Counted from the first letter of the stretch, positions 16,485 to 26,800 are shown. The stretch: 34,486 nt of DNA from DASRCB01 sp035653295 (GCA_035653295.1 DASRCB010000229.1:1-34486); one strand, 5' to 3'. Notes: a model not told the origin generated them from the letters alone. Numbers and translations are program-made.

Positions 16485-17192
16485 ATGAATGAGAGCCCCG
16501 AAACACTGGAGCGGGCTCTTGGCTACACGTTTCGCGATCGGGAACTCCTCGATCGCGCTCTGACGCACAAATCGCGAGCCTACGAGGACGGCTGCGAGCC
16601 GGGCCGCGGCGACAACGAGCAGCTGGAGTTCCTGGGCGATTCCATCCTTGGGTTTGTAGTCAGCGAAGCGCTCGTGCGGCAGTTCCCCGGCTGGCCGGAA
16701 GGGCGGCTTTCGCGGGTCAAGGCGCATCTGGTGAGCGCGACGCATCTGCACGAGGTGGCGCAACAGCTCGGCCTGGGCGAGCATTTGCTGCTGGGCCGCG
16801 GCGAGGAACTGAGCGGCGGCCGCCAAAAACGCGCGCTGCTGGCCGACGCGGTGGAGGCGCTCATTGCCGCGATGTATCTGGACGGAGGCATGGACCCGCC
16901 ACGGCATTTCGTGCGGGAGCGCATTATAGGGGCGCTCAGCGCCGATGAGCTGGTCACCGATTCCGCCACTGACTATAAGAGCGACCTGCAGCAGCTCGCA
17001 CAGGCGCTCCGCCTGCCGCAGCCGCGTTACAGCATCGTCGAGGAACGCGGCCCGGAGCACTCCAAGACATTCATCGTCGAGGTGCGCGTCGGGCGCGAGT
17101 GGACGTGCCGCGCCGAAGGCCTGTCCAAAAAGACAGCCGGACAGCACGCCGCCCGCGAGCTGCTGGAGAAGCTTTCCGCCCGCGAGGTCTGA
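16485..17192 (+). CDS. rnc: Ribonuclease III
   Basis: A 235-aa endonuclease that cuts double-stranded RNA in rRNA and mRNA processing. The RNase III signature NEQLEFLGDSIL is at residues 44-55 (Glu45, Glu48, Asp52) and the second acidic site LADAVEALIAAMYLDGG at 119-135 (Asp121, Glu124), so the metal-binding residues are intact. Residues about 164-232 form the dsRNA-binding domain (DYKSDLQQLAQ, TAGQHAARELLEKL). ATG 16485 aligns with the usual start; GTG 16464 would add 7 residues, and neither has a strong ribosome site. It sits between TPR genes, not in the usual acpP/fabF neighbourhood. Confidence 0.97.
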   Translation: MNESPETLERALGYTFRDRELLDRALTHKSRAYEDGCEPGRGDNEQLEFLGDSILGFVVSEALVRQFPGWPEGRLSRVKAHLVSATHLHEVAQQLGLGEHLLLGRGEELSGGRQKRALLADAVEALIAAMYLDGGMDPPRHFVRERIIGALSADELVTDSATDYKSDLQQLAQALRLPQPRYSIVEERGPEHSKTFIVEVRVGREWTCRAEGLSKKTAGQHAARELLEKLSAREV

Positions 17193-17253
17193 GCCAATCC
17201 GCGCGGTCGCCGGGCGCGTATCGATGGTAGACTCACTCGATCGAGGTCATCCG

Positions 17254-18828
17254 ATGAAGACCGTTCCCGCTCTGCTGTCATGCTGCGTCCTGCTCTGCGC
17301 GGCGGAAAAACCCGTCGCCCTTTATCCCGGTCTCGGCACGTGGACGCACCCGATCCACACCACCAGCCCCGAAGCGCAGAAATTCTTCGATCAGGGCCTG
17401 GTGCTGAACTACGGCTTCAATCGTTACGAAGCGCTGCGCTCGTTCCGCAAGGCCGCGGAGCTGGAACCGCACGCCGCTATGGCTTATTTCGGGATGGCCA
17501 TCGCGCAGGGTCCATACGTGAATATGGACATGGACCCGGATATCCACCTCAAAGAGGGGTGCGACGCCGTGAAAACCGGCCTCGCCGTCCCGGGTATCGG
17601 CGATGACGATCGCGACTGGCTGAATGCGGCCGCCTCGCGCTGCCCCGACTTCGACCCCGCGCGCAACGTACAGGCGATGAAACAGCTCGCCGAACGGTAC
17701 CCCGATGATCCCGACGCGCAGACGCTCTACGCCGAGGCGCTGATGCTGACGGCGCGCTGGCGCTGGTACGCCAACGACGGCACGCCCGCGGCGGGGATTC
17801 CCGACGCGGAACGCACGCTCGAAGCGGTGCTGCGCCGGCATCCCTATCATCCGGGCGCGAACCACCTTTACATCCATGTGGTGGAGTCGTCGCCCACGCC
17901 CGAGCGGGCCATCGCCAGCGCGCAGCGGCTGATGGGGATCGTGCCCTGGGCTGGACACATGGTCCACATGCCCGGCCATATCTGGCTGGTGCTGGGCGAT
18001 TACAACAATGCCGTGGCGGTGAACGAGCGGGCGGTCGAGGTGGATCGCGAGTATTTCGCGAAGACCGGCGTGGAGAGCAGCTACTACCCTTACTACATTC
18101 ACAACCTGCAGTTCATTCTTTATTCGCGCGCTATGCAGGGCCGGCTGGCGGACGCGAAGGCAGCGGAGAAGCAGTATGCCGACGCTGTCGCTCCCATGGA
18201 GCAGATGATGCCCGAAATGGCCGGCATCTTCAGCTTCGCCATGACCATGGCCGACATGCGCCTGGGCCGCTGGGACGATCTGCTTGCCGCGCCGCGGCCG
18301 AAGTCGGGCAGCGCGATCGATCTCACGCTCTGGCATTACCCGCGGGCACTCGCGTTTGCCGGCAAGGGCCAGCGCGACGAGGCGGTTACGGAGCAGAAGG
18401 AGTTCGAGCGCGTGCGAGCGACGCTCGATCGCAACACGCCATGGAGCTCGAACAAGACCGGCGACGTCATGGATCTCGCCTCCGCGATTCTCGATGCGCG
18501 ACTCGCGGCAACGGCCGCTGCCGCCGTACCGAAGTGGAAGCGCGCGGTGGAGCTTCAGGATGCGCTGGCGTACGATGAGCCGCCGAGCTGGTATTATCCG
18601 GTGCGCGAATCGCTTGGCGCAGCCCTGCTGCAGTCGGGCGATGCGCCCGGCGCTGAGGTGGTGTTCCGCGAAGGCGTCCGCCGCAGCCCCAATAACGGCC
18701 GCATGCTCTTTGGCCTGATGGCCGCGCTCAAACAGGAGGGGAAGACATCCGCCGCAGCATGGGTACAGAACGAATACGAAGCAGCCTGGAAAGGGGCCGA
18801 CATCCAGATCCGCATCCAGGACCTGTAG
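17254..18828 (+). CDS. Exported TPR protein with conserved-looking histidine cluster
   Basis: A 524-aa protein starting at ATG 17254, with GAGG 7 nt upstream; longer frames to 16945 run through rnc and are not used. A short signal peptide (VPALLSCCVLLCAAEKP) with Cys residues near 10, 11 and 15 precedes TPR-like helices (FFDQGLVLNYGFNRYEALRSFRKAAELEPHAAMAYFGMA). The middle is dense in histidines: His196, 199, 204 and 208 in RHPYHPGANHLYIHVVES, and His235, 238 and 242 in AGHMVHMPGHIW. From memory, the HMPxHI block recurs in a family of bacterial TPR proteins of unknown function. A metal or cofactor site is possible but unproven. Confidence 0.85.
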   Translation: MKTVPALLSCCVLLCAAEKPVALYPGLGTWTHPIHTTSPEAQKFFDQGLVLNYGFNRYEALRSFRKAAELEPHAAMAYFGMAIAQGPYVNMDMDPDIHLKEGCDAVKTGLAVPGIGDDDRDWLNAAASRCPDFDPARNVQAMKQLAERYPDDPDAQTLYAEALMLTARWRWYANDGTPAAGIPDAERTLEAVLRRHPYHPGANHLYIHVVESSPTPERAIASAQRLMGIVPWAGHMVHMPGHIWLVLGDYNNAVAVNERAVEVDREYFAKTGVESSYYPYYIHNLQFILYSRAMQGRLADAKAAEKQYADAVAPMEQMMPEMAGIFSFAMTMADMRLGRWDDLLAAPRPKSGSAIDLTLWHYPRALAFAGKGQRDEAVTEQKEFERVRATLDRNTPWSSNKTGDVMDLASAILDARLAATAAAAVPKWKRAVELQDALAYDEPPSWYYPVRESLGAALLQSGDAPGAEVVFREGVRRSPNNGRMLFGLMAALKQEGKTSAAAWVQNEYEAAWKGADIQIRIQDL

Positions 18829-18831
18829 GGC

Positions 18832-20268
18832 TTACTGAGCCTCGGCGAGCACGCTCTCGGACAGCGGCCCAACGTACACGGTCTTCAGATGCAGCGCCGT
18901 GACGGCGCCCGCATCCTCCGTGGTCAGGGCATACAGCGGGAACCCCGGCGTAATGGCACCGCGCTCGATCGGCGCCATCCACGTCCAGCCATTTTTCACG
19001 CGATAAAAATTCAGTGAGGGCTCGAGCTTCCACGAGCCGCCCACGCGTATTGACTCGGGAGCATCGGAACTCCGATGGGTGGCAATCCGCTCCGCAATCG
19101 ATCTGCTGTCCGCGTCGTATTCCCAGAGGTAAAACGTCCGCACATTGAACTGCGCCGCGAACCAGCCAAGCACCAGGAGCACCGGAACCCACGCGCGCCA
19201 CCCGAGATCGCGCGCCAGCAGCACCGCGGCAAGCATTACCAATACGGGGAAGTAGATGCCGGTGCGATCCATTGGCAGCGGCATTTGGGTCACGGCGTGG
19301 CCGATGGCCAGCAACAGCCCCGATCCCGCCGCCACCAGCGCCGGTGTGAGCACGACCATGTCCTTCCGTCGAACGCCGATGACGAGCGCGGCCGCGACCA
19401 GTGCGGGCGCAAGCACGAAGGCGACGGTGTCGCGCAGGGCTCCCATGCCGCGAGCCCATCGCGCATACAGCACCGATATGGATGCCAGGCTCCGCAGGCT
19501 CTCCACTACGCTGGCGGATCCGGCATAGAAATCGGCTGAACGGGCAACATCGATCGGAGCAACGAGACAGAATGCCACCGCGCACAAGGCGATGGGCAGT
19601 ACGAACCAGCGCCAGACACCCGGACCACGAGCCGCGAGCGTCGACTTCCTGGCCCGTTTCTCGACCGGGGCCGCCGCACGCATCCTGAGCATCAGAACTA
19701 CCGCGACGCCGGCCAGCAGCGCGGCCGGAAACAGGAAAACCAGATTCGCCACGACGCTGAGCGACACGGCGATGGAGGCGCGCAGCAAGTCTCGATTCGC
19801 CGGCGATTGCCCACTCAGCAACGGCAGCAGCTCCGAGAACGCCCACATCCAGAGCGCGAGCGCCATCCCGTAGCCGCGCGCCGCCACCATGAAGTCCAGC
19901 ACGATGGGGTTGAGTGTCAGCGCCGCGACCGCGGCCAGGATCCACGGCCAGCCCGAAACGGTTCGCCGCGCGATGCGATACACGGCTGCGAAACAGAGAG
20001 CGGCGCCGAACAGCGCGGGCAGGCGCATGGAGAATTCGGAGACGCCGAGCAGCCCGGTCGTGATCCGCATCAGGACCGTATTCAGGAAGTGGTGGTTGGC
20101 ATCGAAAAAGGTGAACATCATGGAGGCGGGCGCGGCCAGGTAGAGCTTCCAGGTGAGCGCCTCGTCGTGTACGATCGGCTGCGTCACGGCCCGATACAAG
20201 CACACCAGCCAAAGCGCAGTGAGGAAGGCCATCGCGGGGTGAGGGCGCAGCGCCGAAACACGCTTCAT
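18832..20268 (-). CDS. Polytopic GT-C-like glycosyltransferase (GT39/PMT-like)
   Basis: A 478-aa integral membrane protein with about a dozen helices. The first outer loop carries the acidic pair typical of polyprenyl-phosphate-sugar-using GT-C enzymes (QPIVHDEALTW, about residues 29-39), followed by the ArnT/PMT-like pattern FSMRLPALFGAALCFAAVYRIARR. The C-terminal 100 residues are soluble and presumably periplasmic. ATG 20268 is chosen because it overlaps the upstream stop as ATGA; the longer frame to 20424 lies inside the upstream gene. It is the last gene of a three-gene operon. Likely transfers a sugar from a lipid carrier in the periplasm; donor and acceptor are unknown. Confidence 0.8.
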   Translation of the reverse strand: MKRVSALRPHPAMAFLTALWLVCLYRAVTQPIVHDEALTWKLYLAAPASMMFTFFDANHHFLNTVLMRITTGLLGVSEFSMRLPALFGAALCFAAVYRIARRTVSGWPWILAAVAALTLNPIVLDFMVAARGYGMALALWMWAFSELLPLLSGQSPANRDLLRASIAVSLSVVANLVFLFPAALLAGVAVVLMLRMRAAAPVEKRARKSTLAARGPGVWRWFVLPIALCAVAFCLVAPIDVARSADFYAGSASVVESLRSLASISVLYARWARGMGALRDTVAFVLAPALVAAALVIGVRRKDMVVLTPALVAAGSGLLLAIGHAVTQMPLPMDRTGIYFPVLVMLAAVLLARDLGWRAWVPVLLVLGWFAAQFNVRTFYLWEYDADSRSIAERIATHRSSDAPESIRVGGSWKLEPSLNFYRVKNGWTWMAPIERGAITPGFPLYALTTEDAGAVTALHLKTVYVGPLSESVLAEAQ

Positions 20269-21656
20269 TTTCGTTTTTTGCGAGCGGGGCGTGCTGCGTG
20301 TGCCGCGACAGGAACGAACTCGGGCATCAGGCTCTCCGGCGTACGAAGCGCCATGAACAAGGTCAGCAGCAGCAGCGGCCACACCTGCACGATCAGCCGA
20401 TTTACGGTCGTGCCGATCAGCCACCCGATATCGTCGGGAGCCACGATATATACGGCAAAATATCCCGCCAGCATTGCCGCCGCCAGCAGTCCGGCGAAAA
20501 GGGTGAGGCGCCGCTGCGTGCGCTCGAATCGCAGCAGGGCCGCCGCCGCGATCATGGGATAAATGGGGTGGTAGAGATTTGCTCCCATGGCCGCGAACGC
20601 TCCCGCGAGCGAACCGAAGGCAAAGGTGTAGCGGTGGAAGTCCGCCAGACGCGGACCGAGCCCGGCGGCGGCGCGCGCCGGCAGCGACGCCGTGCCCTGC
20701 GCCAGTACGAGCTTGAACACGAGCACGATGGCGACCGGAGCCGCCGCGCCAATGGCGCCGCGGAGTAAACCGGTCCTCCGGAGAAGCGCCATGGCCACGA
20801 AGAACACAACCAGAAACAGCAGCCCTTCATCCTTGGTCCACGCGCCGAAGCCGGCGAAAAGGCCGGCGACAATCGGCTGATCGCTCGTGGCGAGCACAAC
20901 GGCGCCGAGCATATAGCATGCCAGCGGAACATCCGCGTACTGCGTTGTCGCTTCGTGAATGAACACCGGCGTGCTCGCCAGGATCAGGCCATAGAGCAGG
21001 CCCAGGCCCACGGACCTTACACGAGCGACGCCGGCAGTTCCGACGGCGCAGATGGCGAGGTAAAACAGGTACGCTGTCGCCATGGGCACGGACTGCGACG
21101 TCGCGCCACCTCCATAGGCCCAGCAGCGCGCAATAAAGCCGGAGGTCAGCAGGGGGTACTCGGGATGGCTGCCATGGAGTTGCGGCGACCAGGCGCGCTG
21201 GATCAAACCGTCGGGTGCGGCCAGAAAGCGCGCGCGCAGGTTCCAGATGGCCCACGCATCCCAGTCGCCTGCGGGGTTGTTGTCCCATGAGGCGGCGATC
21301 GCGGCAGTGCCCATCGCCAGCACGAATAATGACACGCAGGCCAGCACCGGGAAAAATGGAATCCGGCGCGGCGGCTCAGGTTCTGATCCCGGGTCGCGTC
21401 GCGTTCGCCGCAAGTTCCAGATAGCCAGCGCGAACAGGATAATCTCGATGGTCAGACCCAGCCACGGCACGCCGGGCACGATCAGGCGACAGACGAAATA
21501 GATGCACGATGTCAGGCCCATGCCGCCCGCGGCGCCGACTCCGAATACGAGCGCCGCGCCCGCCCACGGTGGCCGCAGGTTTCCCAGCCTGCTAAAGCCG
21601 AGCACGAGGGCGCATCCGAGCGCGACGGCAAAAAACGCCCAGAGCAAAGCCATCAT
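20265..21656 (-). CDS. Polytopic membrane protein, GT-C-like
   Basis: A 463-aa protein with about 12 hydrophobic helices. The first large loop after helix 4 contains DNNPAGDWDAWAIWNLRARFL (residues about 124-144), an acidic GDWDAW motif where GT-C enzymes hold catalytic acid residues, then HGSHPEYPLLTSGF. The Lys/Arg-rich tail (ARPARKKRK) fits a cytoplasmic end. Its start overlaps the stop of the 141-aa gene and its stop overlaps the next start, both as ATGA, so the three proteins are probably made in a fixed ratio. Function as a membrane glycosyltransferase is likely; substrate unknown. Confidence 0.75.
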   Translation of the reverse strand: MMALLWAFFAVALGCALVLGFSRLGNLRPPWAGAALVFGVGAAGGMGLTSCIYFVCRLIVPGVPWLGLTIEIILFALAIWNLRRTRRDPGSEPEPPRRIPFFPVLACVSLFVLAMGTAAIAASWDNNPAGDWDAWAIWNLRARFLAAPDGLIQRAWSPQLHGSHPEYPLLTSGFIARCWAYGGGATSQSVPMATAYLFYLAICAVGTAGVARVRSVGLGLLYGLILASTPVFIHEATTQYADVPLACYMLGAVVLATSDQPIVAGLFAGFGAWTKDEGLLFLVVFFVAMALLRRTGLLRGAIGAAAPVAIVLVFKLVLAQGTASLPARAAAGLGPRLADFHRYTFAFGSLAGAFAAMGANLYHPIYPMIAAAALLRFERTQRRLTLFAGLLAAAMLAGYFAVYIVAPDDIGWLIGTTVNRLIVQVWPLLLLTLFMALRTPESLMPEFVPVAAHAARPARKKRK

Positions 21657-22078
21657 TTCACCGCGTCATTGCGAAACAGCACCGCGCCGTTGGTGAAGCC
21701 GATCTCGGCGGACAGGTTGTGGATGCGGGCCAGCGTGATCTCGTCGTCCGGCCTGGAGATGATGCCCAGAACCCAGTGCGCGTACGATCCGCGCTTCAGC
21801 AGACGCGGCGCCAGCACATACTGAGCCGTGCCGAAGGCGGCCGAGTCCTCCGTGCTGCCGGGTTTCAGGTCGCTGACGTAACCCATAACCGCATCCGCCG
21901 GCACGGCATTGCGAATCTGGTCGAGGCGCACGTCCTGCGCGCTCAGCATGTACGGATCGTGACTCTGCCTCTGCATCGCGGCTTCCCACGAGAACGCTTC
22001 CAGCGCTCCCCACGCGCACAGCACAGCGCCGGCGATGAGCGCCGGTTTCACGCGGCCCGTGCTTCCCGAATCAGGCAT
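21653..22078 (-). CDS. Small single-pass membrane protein of unknown function (first gene of GT-C operon)
   Basis: A 141-aa protein: short N-terminus, one hydrophobic segment (KPALIAGAVLCAWGALEAFSW, about residues 11-31), then a soluble, presumably periplasmic domain (AQDVRLDQIRNAVPADAVMGYVSD, TAQYVLAPRLLKRG). No family recognised. It resembles the soluble tail found at the C-terminus of some GT-C proteins, so it may be a split-off accessory part of the enzyme encoded immediately downstream. The start is 21 bp from the divergent gene's start, with no Shine-Dalgarno. Confidence 0.7.
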   Translation of the reverse strand: MPDSGSTGRVKPALIAGAVLCAWGALEAFSWEAAMQRQSHDPYMLSAQDVRLDQIRNAVPADAVMGYVSDLKPGSTEDSAAFGTAQYVLAPRLLKRGSYAHWVLGIISRPDDEITLARIHNLSAEIGFTNGAVLFRNDAVK

Positions 22079-22079
22079 G

Positions 22080-22097
22080 ACAATAAATGATTATTGT
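22080..22097. promoter_or_regulatory. AT-rich palindrome between divergent GT-C genes
   Basis: The 21 bp between the two divergent start codons is unusually AT-rich for this genome and contains a perfect inverted repeat, ACAATAA (22080-22086), ATGA loop, TTATTGT (22091-22097). It could be an operator acting on both genes. Core promoters must lie at least partly inside the opposing coding regions, or the mRNAs are nearly leaderless. Confidence 0.4.
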
Positions 22098-22099
22098 AA

Positions 22100-23725
22100 A
22101 TGCCGCCTTCTCCGGCCGACCTTCTCGAGCTCGCGCTCCTGGTGTTGCTGATCCTCGGGGTAGTCGCCGCGCCGAGGGTCGAGTCATGGGCGCGGAGGCT
22201 CGCACAACGGCCTGGCCTCACCATGGCGCTTGTGGCAGCGGCCCCCGTTGTTCTGCGGCTTGGGTTGCTGCCGAATCACCCCGTCCCAAGACCCGACGTC
22301 TGTGACGAATTCAGCCATCTTCTCGTCGCCGATACGCTGCGCCATTTCCGGCTTGCGAATCCGTCCCACGCGCTGCCGCAGTTCTTCGAGACGATATTTG
22401 TGCTCCAGACGCCCAGCTACAGTTCGATCTACCCGCTCGGCCAGGGCATGGCGCTGGCCATTGGCCGGGCAGTTTTCGGACTGCCCTGGGCTGGCGTGGT
22501 GCTGTCCACCGCGGCACTCTGCGCGTTGTGCTTCTGGATGCTGCGCGGCTGGACATCGCCCGGATGGGCGCTTCTCGGCGGCATGCTCGCGATCATCGAA
22601 TTCGGTCCGCTGAGTGCGTGGATGAACACGTATTGGGGCGGCGCCGTTCCCGCCGCCGCTGGCTGCCTCGTCTTCGGCGCCCTACCGCGATTGCAGGCGC
22701 AGCGGCGCACGCGCGACGCAATTCTCCTGGGCTCCGGACTCGGCATCCACCTTCTTGCCCGGCCGTTCGAATCGGTGTTCGTGGTCCTGAGCGTTCTCTT
22801 CTTCTTGGCTCCGCAGGCGCGGCGCATGTTGAGACCCGCGGTCATTGCCGCGCTCGCCGCCTCGCCAGCCGTGCTGCTGATTCTCGCTCAGAACAAAGAG
22901 GTCACCGGAAGCTGGACGGCTCTCCCGTACGTGCTCAGCCGCTGGCAATACGGTGTTCCGGCCAGCTTCACGTTCCAGCCGAATCCAGTGCCGCACCGCG
23001 AACTCACGCCGCAGCAGGAGCTCGAATACAGGCTGCAGTGCTCGTACCACGGTCCGGGCAGGGACACGGTACAGAGGTACATGACGCGTTTCATCTATCG
23101 CCTGCGCTTCTGCCGGTTCTTTCTACTGGCGCCGCTGTGGATCGCCGCGCTGGCGTTTTTACCCGGGCTGCGGGAGGCGCGCTTCGTCTGGCTGGCCGTA
23201 ACGCTGCTGCTGTTCTTCGTTGGGACGAACTTCTACCCCATGTTTCTGCCGCACTACGTCGCGGCTGTCACCTGTCTCGTAATTTTGGCTGCCGTTGCGG
23301 GGCTCGAACGCCTGAGCCGAATCAGCACGCTTGCCGCGCGTCTGCTGGTCCTGCTGTGCGCGGCGCACTTCGTGCTTTGGTATGGCGTTCATGTTTTCGA
23401 CAACACATCCGGTTCTGCTGCATTGCGCCGGTACGAGCCCTGGGATGCCATCAATCACGGCAATCCCGAATCGCGAATCCTGGTGAATCAGCAGCTCGCG
23501 CAGGTAGACCGCCGGCAGCTCGTGTTTGTACGCTATGCCGCCGGCCATCGCTTTCAGGACGAATGGGTGTACAACGATGCGGACATCGATGCGGCTCACA
23601 TCGTTTGGGCGCGCGACCGGGGTCCGGCGGAGAATCAGCAGCTCCTTCGGTACTACCCCGGCCGCACGGCGTGGTTGCTGGAACCGGATCAATTCCCGCC
23701 GCGGCTCAGCCGTTATCCGCGCTGA
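22100..23725 (+). CDS. Polytopic membrane protein of the GT39-like (GT-C) type
   Basis: A 541-aa integral membrane protein with about 10 helices. The first periplasmic loop contains RPDVCDEFSHLLVADTLRHFRLANPSHALPQFFET (residues about 69-103), whose DEF pair is the expected catalytic/metal acid site, followed by PSYSSIYPLGQGMALAIGRA and LSAWMNTYWGGAVPAAAGCLVFGALPR. This sequence pattern belongs to a GT-C-like family I associate with Acidobacteria and Planctomycetes. The C-terminal 140 residues are soluble. It diverges from the 21653-22078 operon, suggesting a shared pathway such as decoration of a lipid-linked glycan. Substrate unknown. Confidence 0.8.
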   Translation: MPPSPADLLELALLVLLILGVVAAPRVESWARRLAQRPGLTMALVAAAPVVLRLGLLPNHPVPRPDVCDEFSHLLVADTLRHFRLANPSHALPQFFETIFVLQTPSYSSIYPLGQGMALAIGRAVFGLPWAGVVLSTAALCALCFWMLRGWTSPGWALLGGMLAIIEFGPLSAWMNTYWGGAVPAAAGCLVFGALPRLQAQRRTRDAILLGSGLGIHLLARPFESVFVVLSVLFFLAPQARRMLRPAVIAALAASPAVLLILAQNKEVTGSWTALPYVLSRWQYGVPASFTFQPNPVPHRELTPQQELEYRLQCSYHGPGRDTVQRYMTRFIYRLRFCRFFLLAPLWIAALAFLPGLREARFVWLAVTLLLFFVGTNFYPMFLPHYVAAVTCLVILAAVAGLERLSRISTLAARLLVLLCAAHFVLWYGVHVFDNTSGSAALRRYEPWDAINHGNPESRILVNQQLAQVDRRQLVFVRYAAGHRFQDEWVYNDADIDAAHIVWARDRGPAENQQLLRYYPGRTAWLLEPDQFPPRLSRYPR

Positions 23726-23813
23726 TGGTCTGGAACCAAATGCGCCTTTCGTTTCGCGCAGTACCGACCAGGGCCCGAACTCCGGACCCCCTACTCCCCT
23801 GATATGCTGGTCG

Positions 23814-26800
23814 GTGAACCCAAAACACCTCGGGACGTCGGTCATCGCGCTCGCCTTGTGCGCACTCGCGGCCCAAACGCGTGACGTCTCCACGTGGACC
23901 GGCATCGTACGCGACGACCGCGGCAAAGCATTGCCCGGCGCGGTCGTGCACCTCGAGGCTGCCGGGCAGGACCGGTCCGCCACTTCCGATGCCAACGGCC
24001 GCTTCACCTTCACCGGCCTGACTCCCGGAAACTACGCGCTGTCCGTTGATTCCCAAAGCCATACGGCGATTTACAAAGCAGAGGTTCGCATCCCCAGCGG
24101 CGCTCCGCCGGTTCTGCTCATTGAGGCAAGTGGCGCGCTCACTGCTCTCGAAACCGATTCTTCGCGCGAGGGCGGCGGCGGCGAACAGCTCTCCAGCAAG
24201 GCCGTCTCCGAATTGCCGCTCAACAAACGCGACTTCAGCCAGTTGCTTTTGCTGGCGGCGGGCACTATGACCGACACCAACGGCACTGCGAATTTTACGC
24301 AGCAGTTCGCCGTTAACGGCCAGCGCGGCACTGCCGCCGTTTTCTCCATGGACGGGGCGGACATCAGCGACCCTGAAATGGGCGGCGCCACGTTCTCCAA
24401 CTTCAACGTGGACGCGGTGCAGGAGATCCGCAGCAGCTCCGGCTGGATGCCCGCGGAGATCGGCCGGGGGGCGGCCGGCTACACCGACATCATTACCCGC
24501 ACGGGCGCGAACGATGTGCATGGCTCGGCATTCGAGTTCCTGCGCAATTCGGCGCTCGACGCCCGCAACTTCTTCGATCGCCGCTCCCTTGCCCAGCCCG
24601 GCCGCATTCCGCCGTTCATCCGCAATGAGTTCGGCATCACCAATGGGGGTCCGGTGTTCATTCCTCACCTGTACGACGGCCGCAACCGCACTTATTACTT
24701 TGCCCAGTATCAGGGCTTCCGCCAGGTGCTGGGCGCCACTGAAGTCATCCCCGTGCCTAGCGCCGCGGAGCGCGCCGGCCGCGACACCACCGCCTTCCCC
24801 GGCGACACTCTTTTCGTTCCCGTCGATAACCGCATCGCGGCTCTCATGGCCCGCTACCCGATGCCCAACGATCCCAGCGGCCCCTACGGCCCACGCACTT
24901 ACGCGACTTCATCCAAAATAACTACCTTCTCGGATCAGTTCTCCGTACGCATCGATCACCGGCTGTCGAGTAAGTCGCAGCTATTCGGCCGGTTCAGCCT
25001 CGACAATATCGACGGGCCCACAACCAACCCAAGCCAGACTGCCATCGATCCCGAATTCGCTGTTGAGTTCCTCGACCGGCAGCGCAACGCCGCCATCACA
25101 TTCACCCACGTCGCTTCTCCAACATTTACCACCGAGTCTTCGATAAGCTTCACGCGCACGACGCCGTCTTTCCCAACGCCCGACCACACAGACCCGGCGC
25201 TCACCTTCGGCGATGGCCTCTACGAGGCGTTCAACGCCGCCGCCGGTTCGGTAATGGCGTCCTACGGCAACCTCTTTCAGGTGCGGCAAAACCTCGTCTG
25301 GATTCGCGGCCGCCACACCATAAAGGCCGGCGGAGAAGTCCGCGGCAACCGTGACACGACTCTGTTTGGCATCTCTCCGAACGGTTCTTACCAGTTCGGT
25401 GGCGGGACGGCATACGCGCCTGTTGCGATTCGGTCCGCGAGTGGCGCGCATGACATTCACGCCGGCGACCCGCTGCCCGATGCACTTACTGGCCTGCTGA
25501 CGGCCAGTGTCTTTACCTACACCACCGCTGTAGCGCCTCTGGAGTTCGCGCAGGGGGCCAGCATCGGAGATTCCGCGATTCACCGCGACGCCTATAACGT
25601 CTACGTCCAGGACAGTTGGAAGATATCCGACCGCCTGCTGCTGAACTATGGCCTGCGTTACGAGATAGACTCGCCCATCCGCGAGACCGCTAAACGCACC
25701 TCCGGCCCCGTTCTCAGGTATCCCGCCGGGACTCTGCCCGGCTCTGAGCTGCTCATTAATCCGCAGCCGCCTTACCCCTGGGACAAAAACGGCTGGGGGC
25801 CGCGGCTGTCTGTCGAGTTCCGGCCGGCATCGAACACAATGCTTCACGCGGGCGGGGCGATTACTACGCTGCTCCCCAATCTATGGCAGGACAATGCCCT
25901 CACTGGCAGCACTCCGTTCGTGGTCTACCCGCGCGTTACCGCCGCACCCGGCGAGCCGATCCCGTTCGGCTTCACGATTACGCCCGCCGAGTTGCCCGTT
26001 GTGTACAACACCGCCGGAGCTCCGGTTTTTCCGGCCGCCAATTCAAAGCAGGTCCCGCCCAACACGGTGATGGACATCCTGCGCTACGAGAACGACCTCG
26101 CCGCCCTTTCGCCTGATCACAAGGTCACTCCGCTGACCGTGTCGGGAATCACGAGTAACTTCAGGAACGGCTATATTGGCACGTGGACCGCGGGGGTCGA
26201 GCAGAAGCTTCTGGGCGTAACCGTCGATGGCTCCTACGTCGGGACCGCGGGCGTTAAAGTTCCCGCGATGGATTTCCCGAACGGCTTCACCGGCGCGAGC
26301 CCCGCCTATGCCCCTTACACGTTGTTCGATTCCACAGGCCACATAACTGGCGGCTACGGGCCGATAACTCTGGTCACGAACCGCTCACATTCTACCTATC
26401 ACGCATTAGAGGTATCGGCGTCGAACAACCTGACCAGCTTTGGGCTCGGCTTTCAAGCCAGTTATACCTGGTCAAAGGCCATCGACGACACCAGCTCGGT
26501 CTTTGGTGGTTTCATCTCCGGACAGTCGGGCGCCATCGCTCAGACCGCGCCCGAGGACCCGTTCGACACGCGCCTCGACAAGGGCCCTGCCGGCTTCGAT
26601 ATCGGCCAGGCTTTCAGCTTTAGCCTCGTTCAGGATCTGCATGCTGACCGCGCACCGCTGATCGGCGCCGCCCCCCGCGTCTTCACTCGCGGGTGGCAGA
26701 TTCTGGCCATCGGGACCGCTCTTACTGGCCTGCCGTTCACCATTTACTCGGGCGTGCAGCAGACCGCAGTGGGCTCCGACGGAACGGATCGGCCCGATCA

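Noticed and set aside
16945..17253. Longer N-terminus for the histidine-rich TPR protein
   Set aside because: It overlaps rnc in another frame; the signal peptide and GAGG ribosome site support ATG 17254.
20269..20424. Longer N-terminus for the last GT-C-like protein
   Set aside because: It lies inside the upstream gene and is not membrane-like; ATG 20268 overlaps the upstream stop as ATGA.
23526..23813. Longer N-terminus for the TonB-dependent receptor
   Set aside because: This part overlaps the end of the GT-C-like gene and puts unrelated residues before the signal peptide; GTG 23814 is the natural start.
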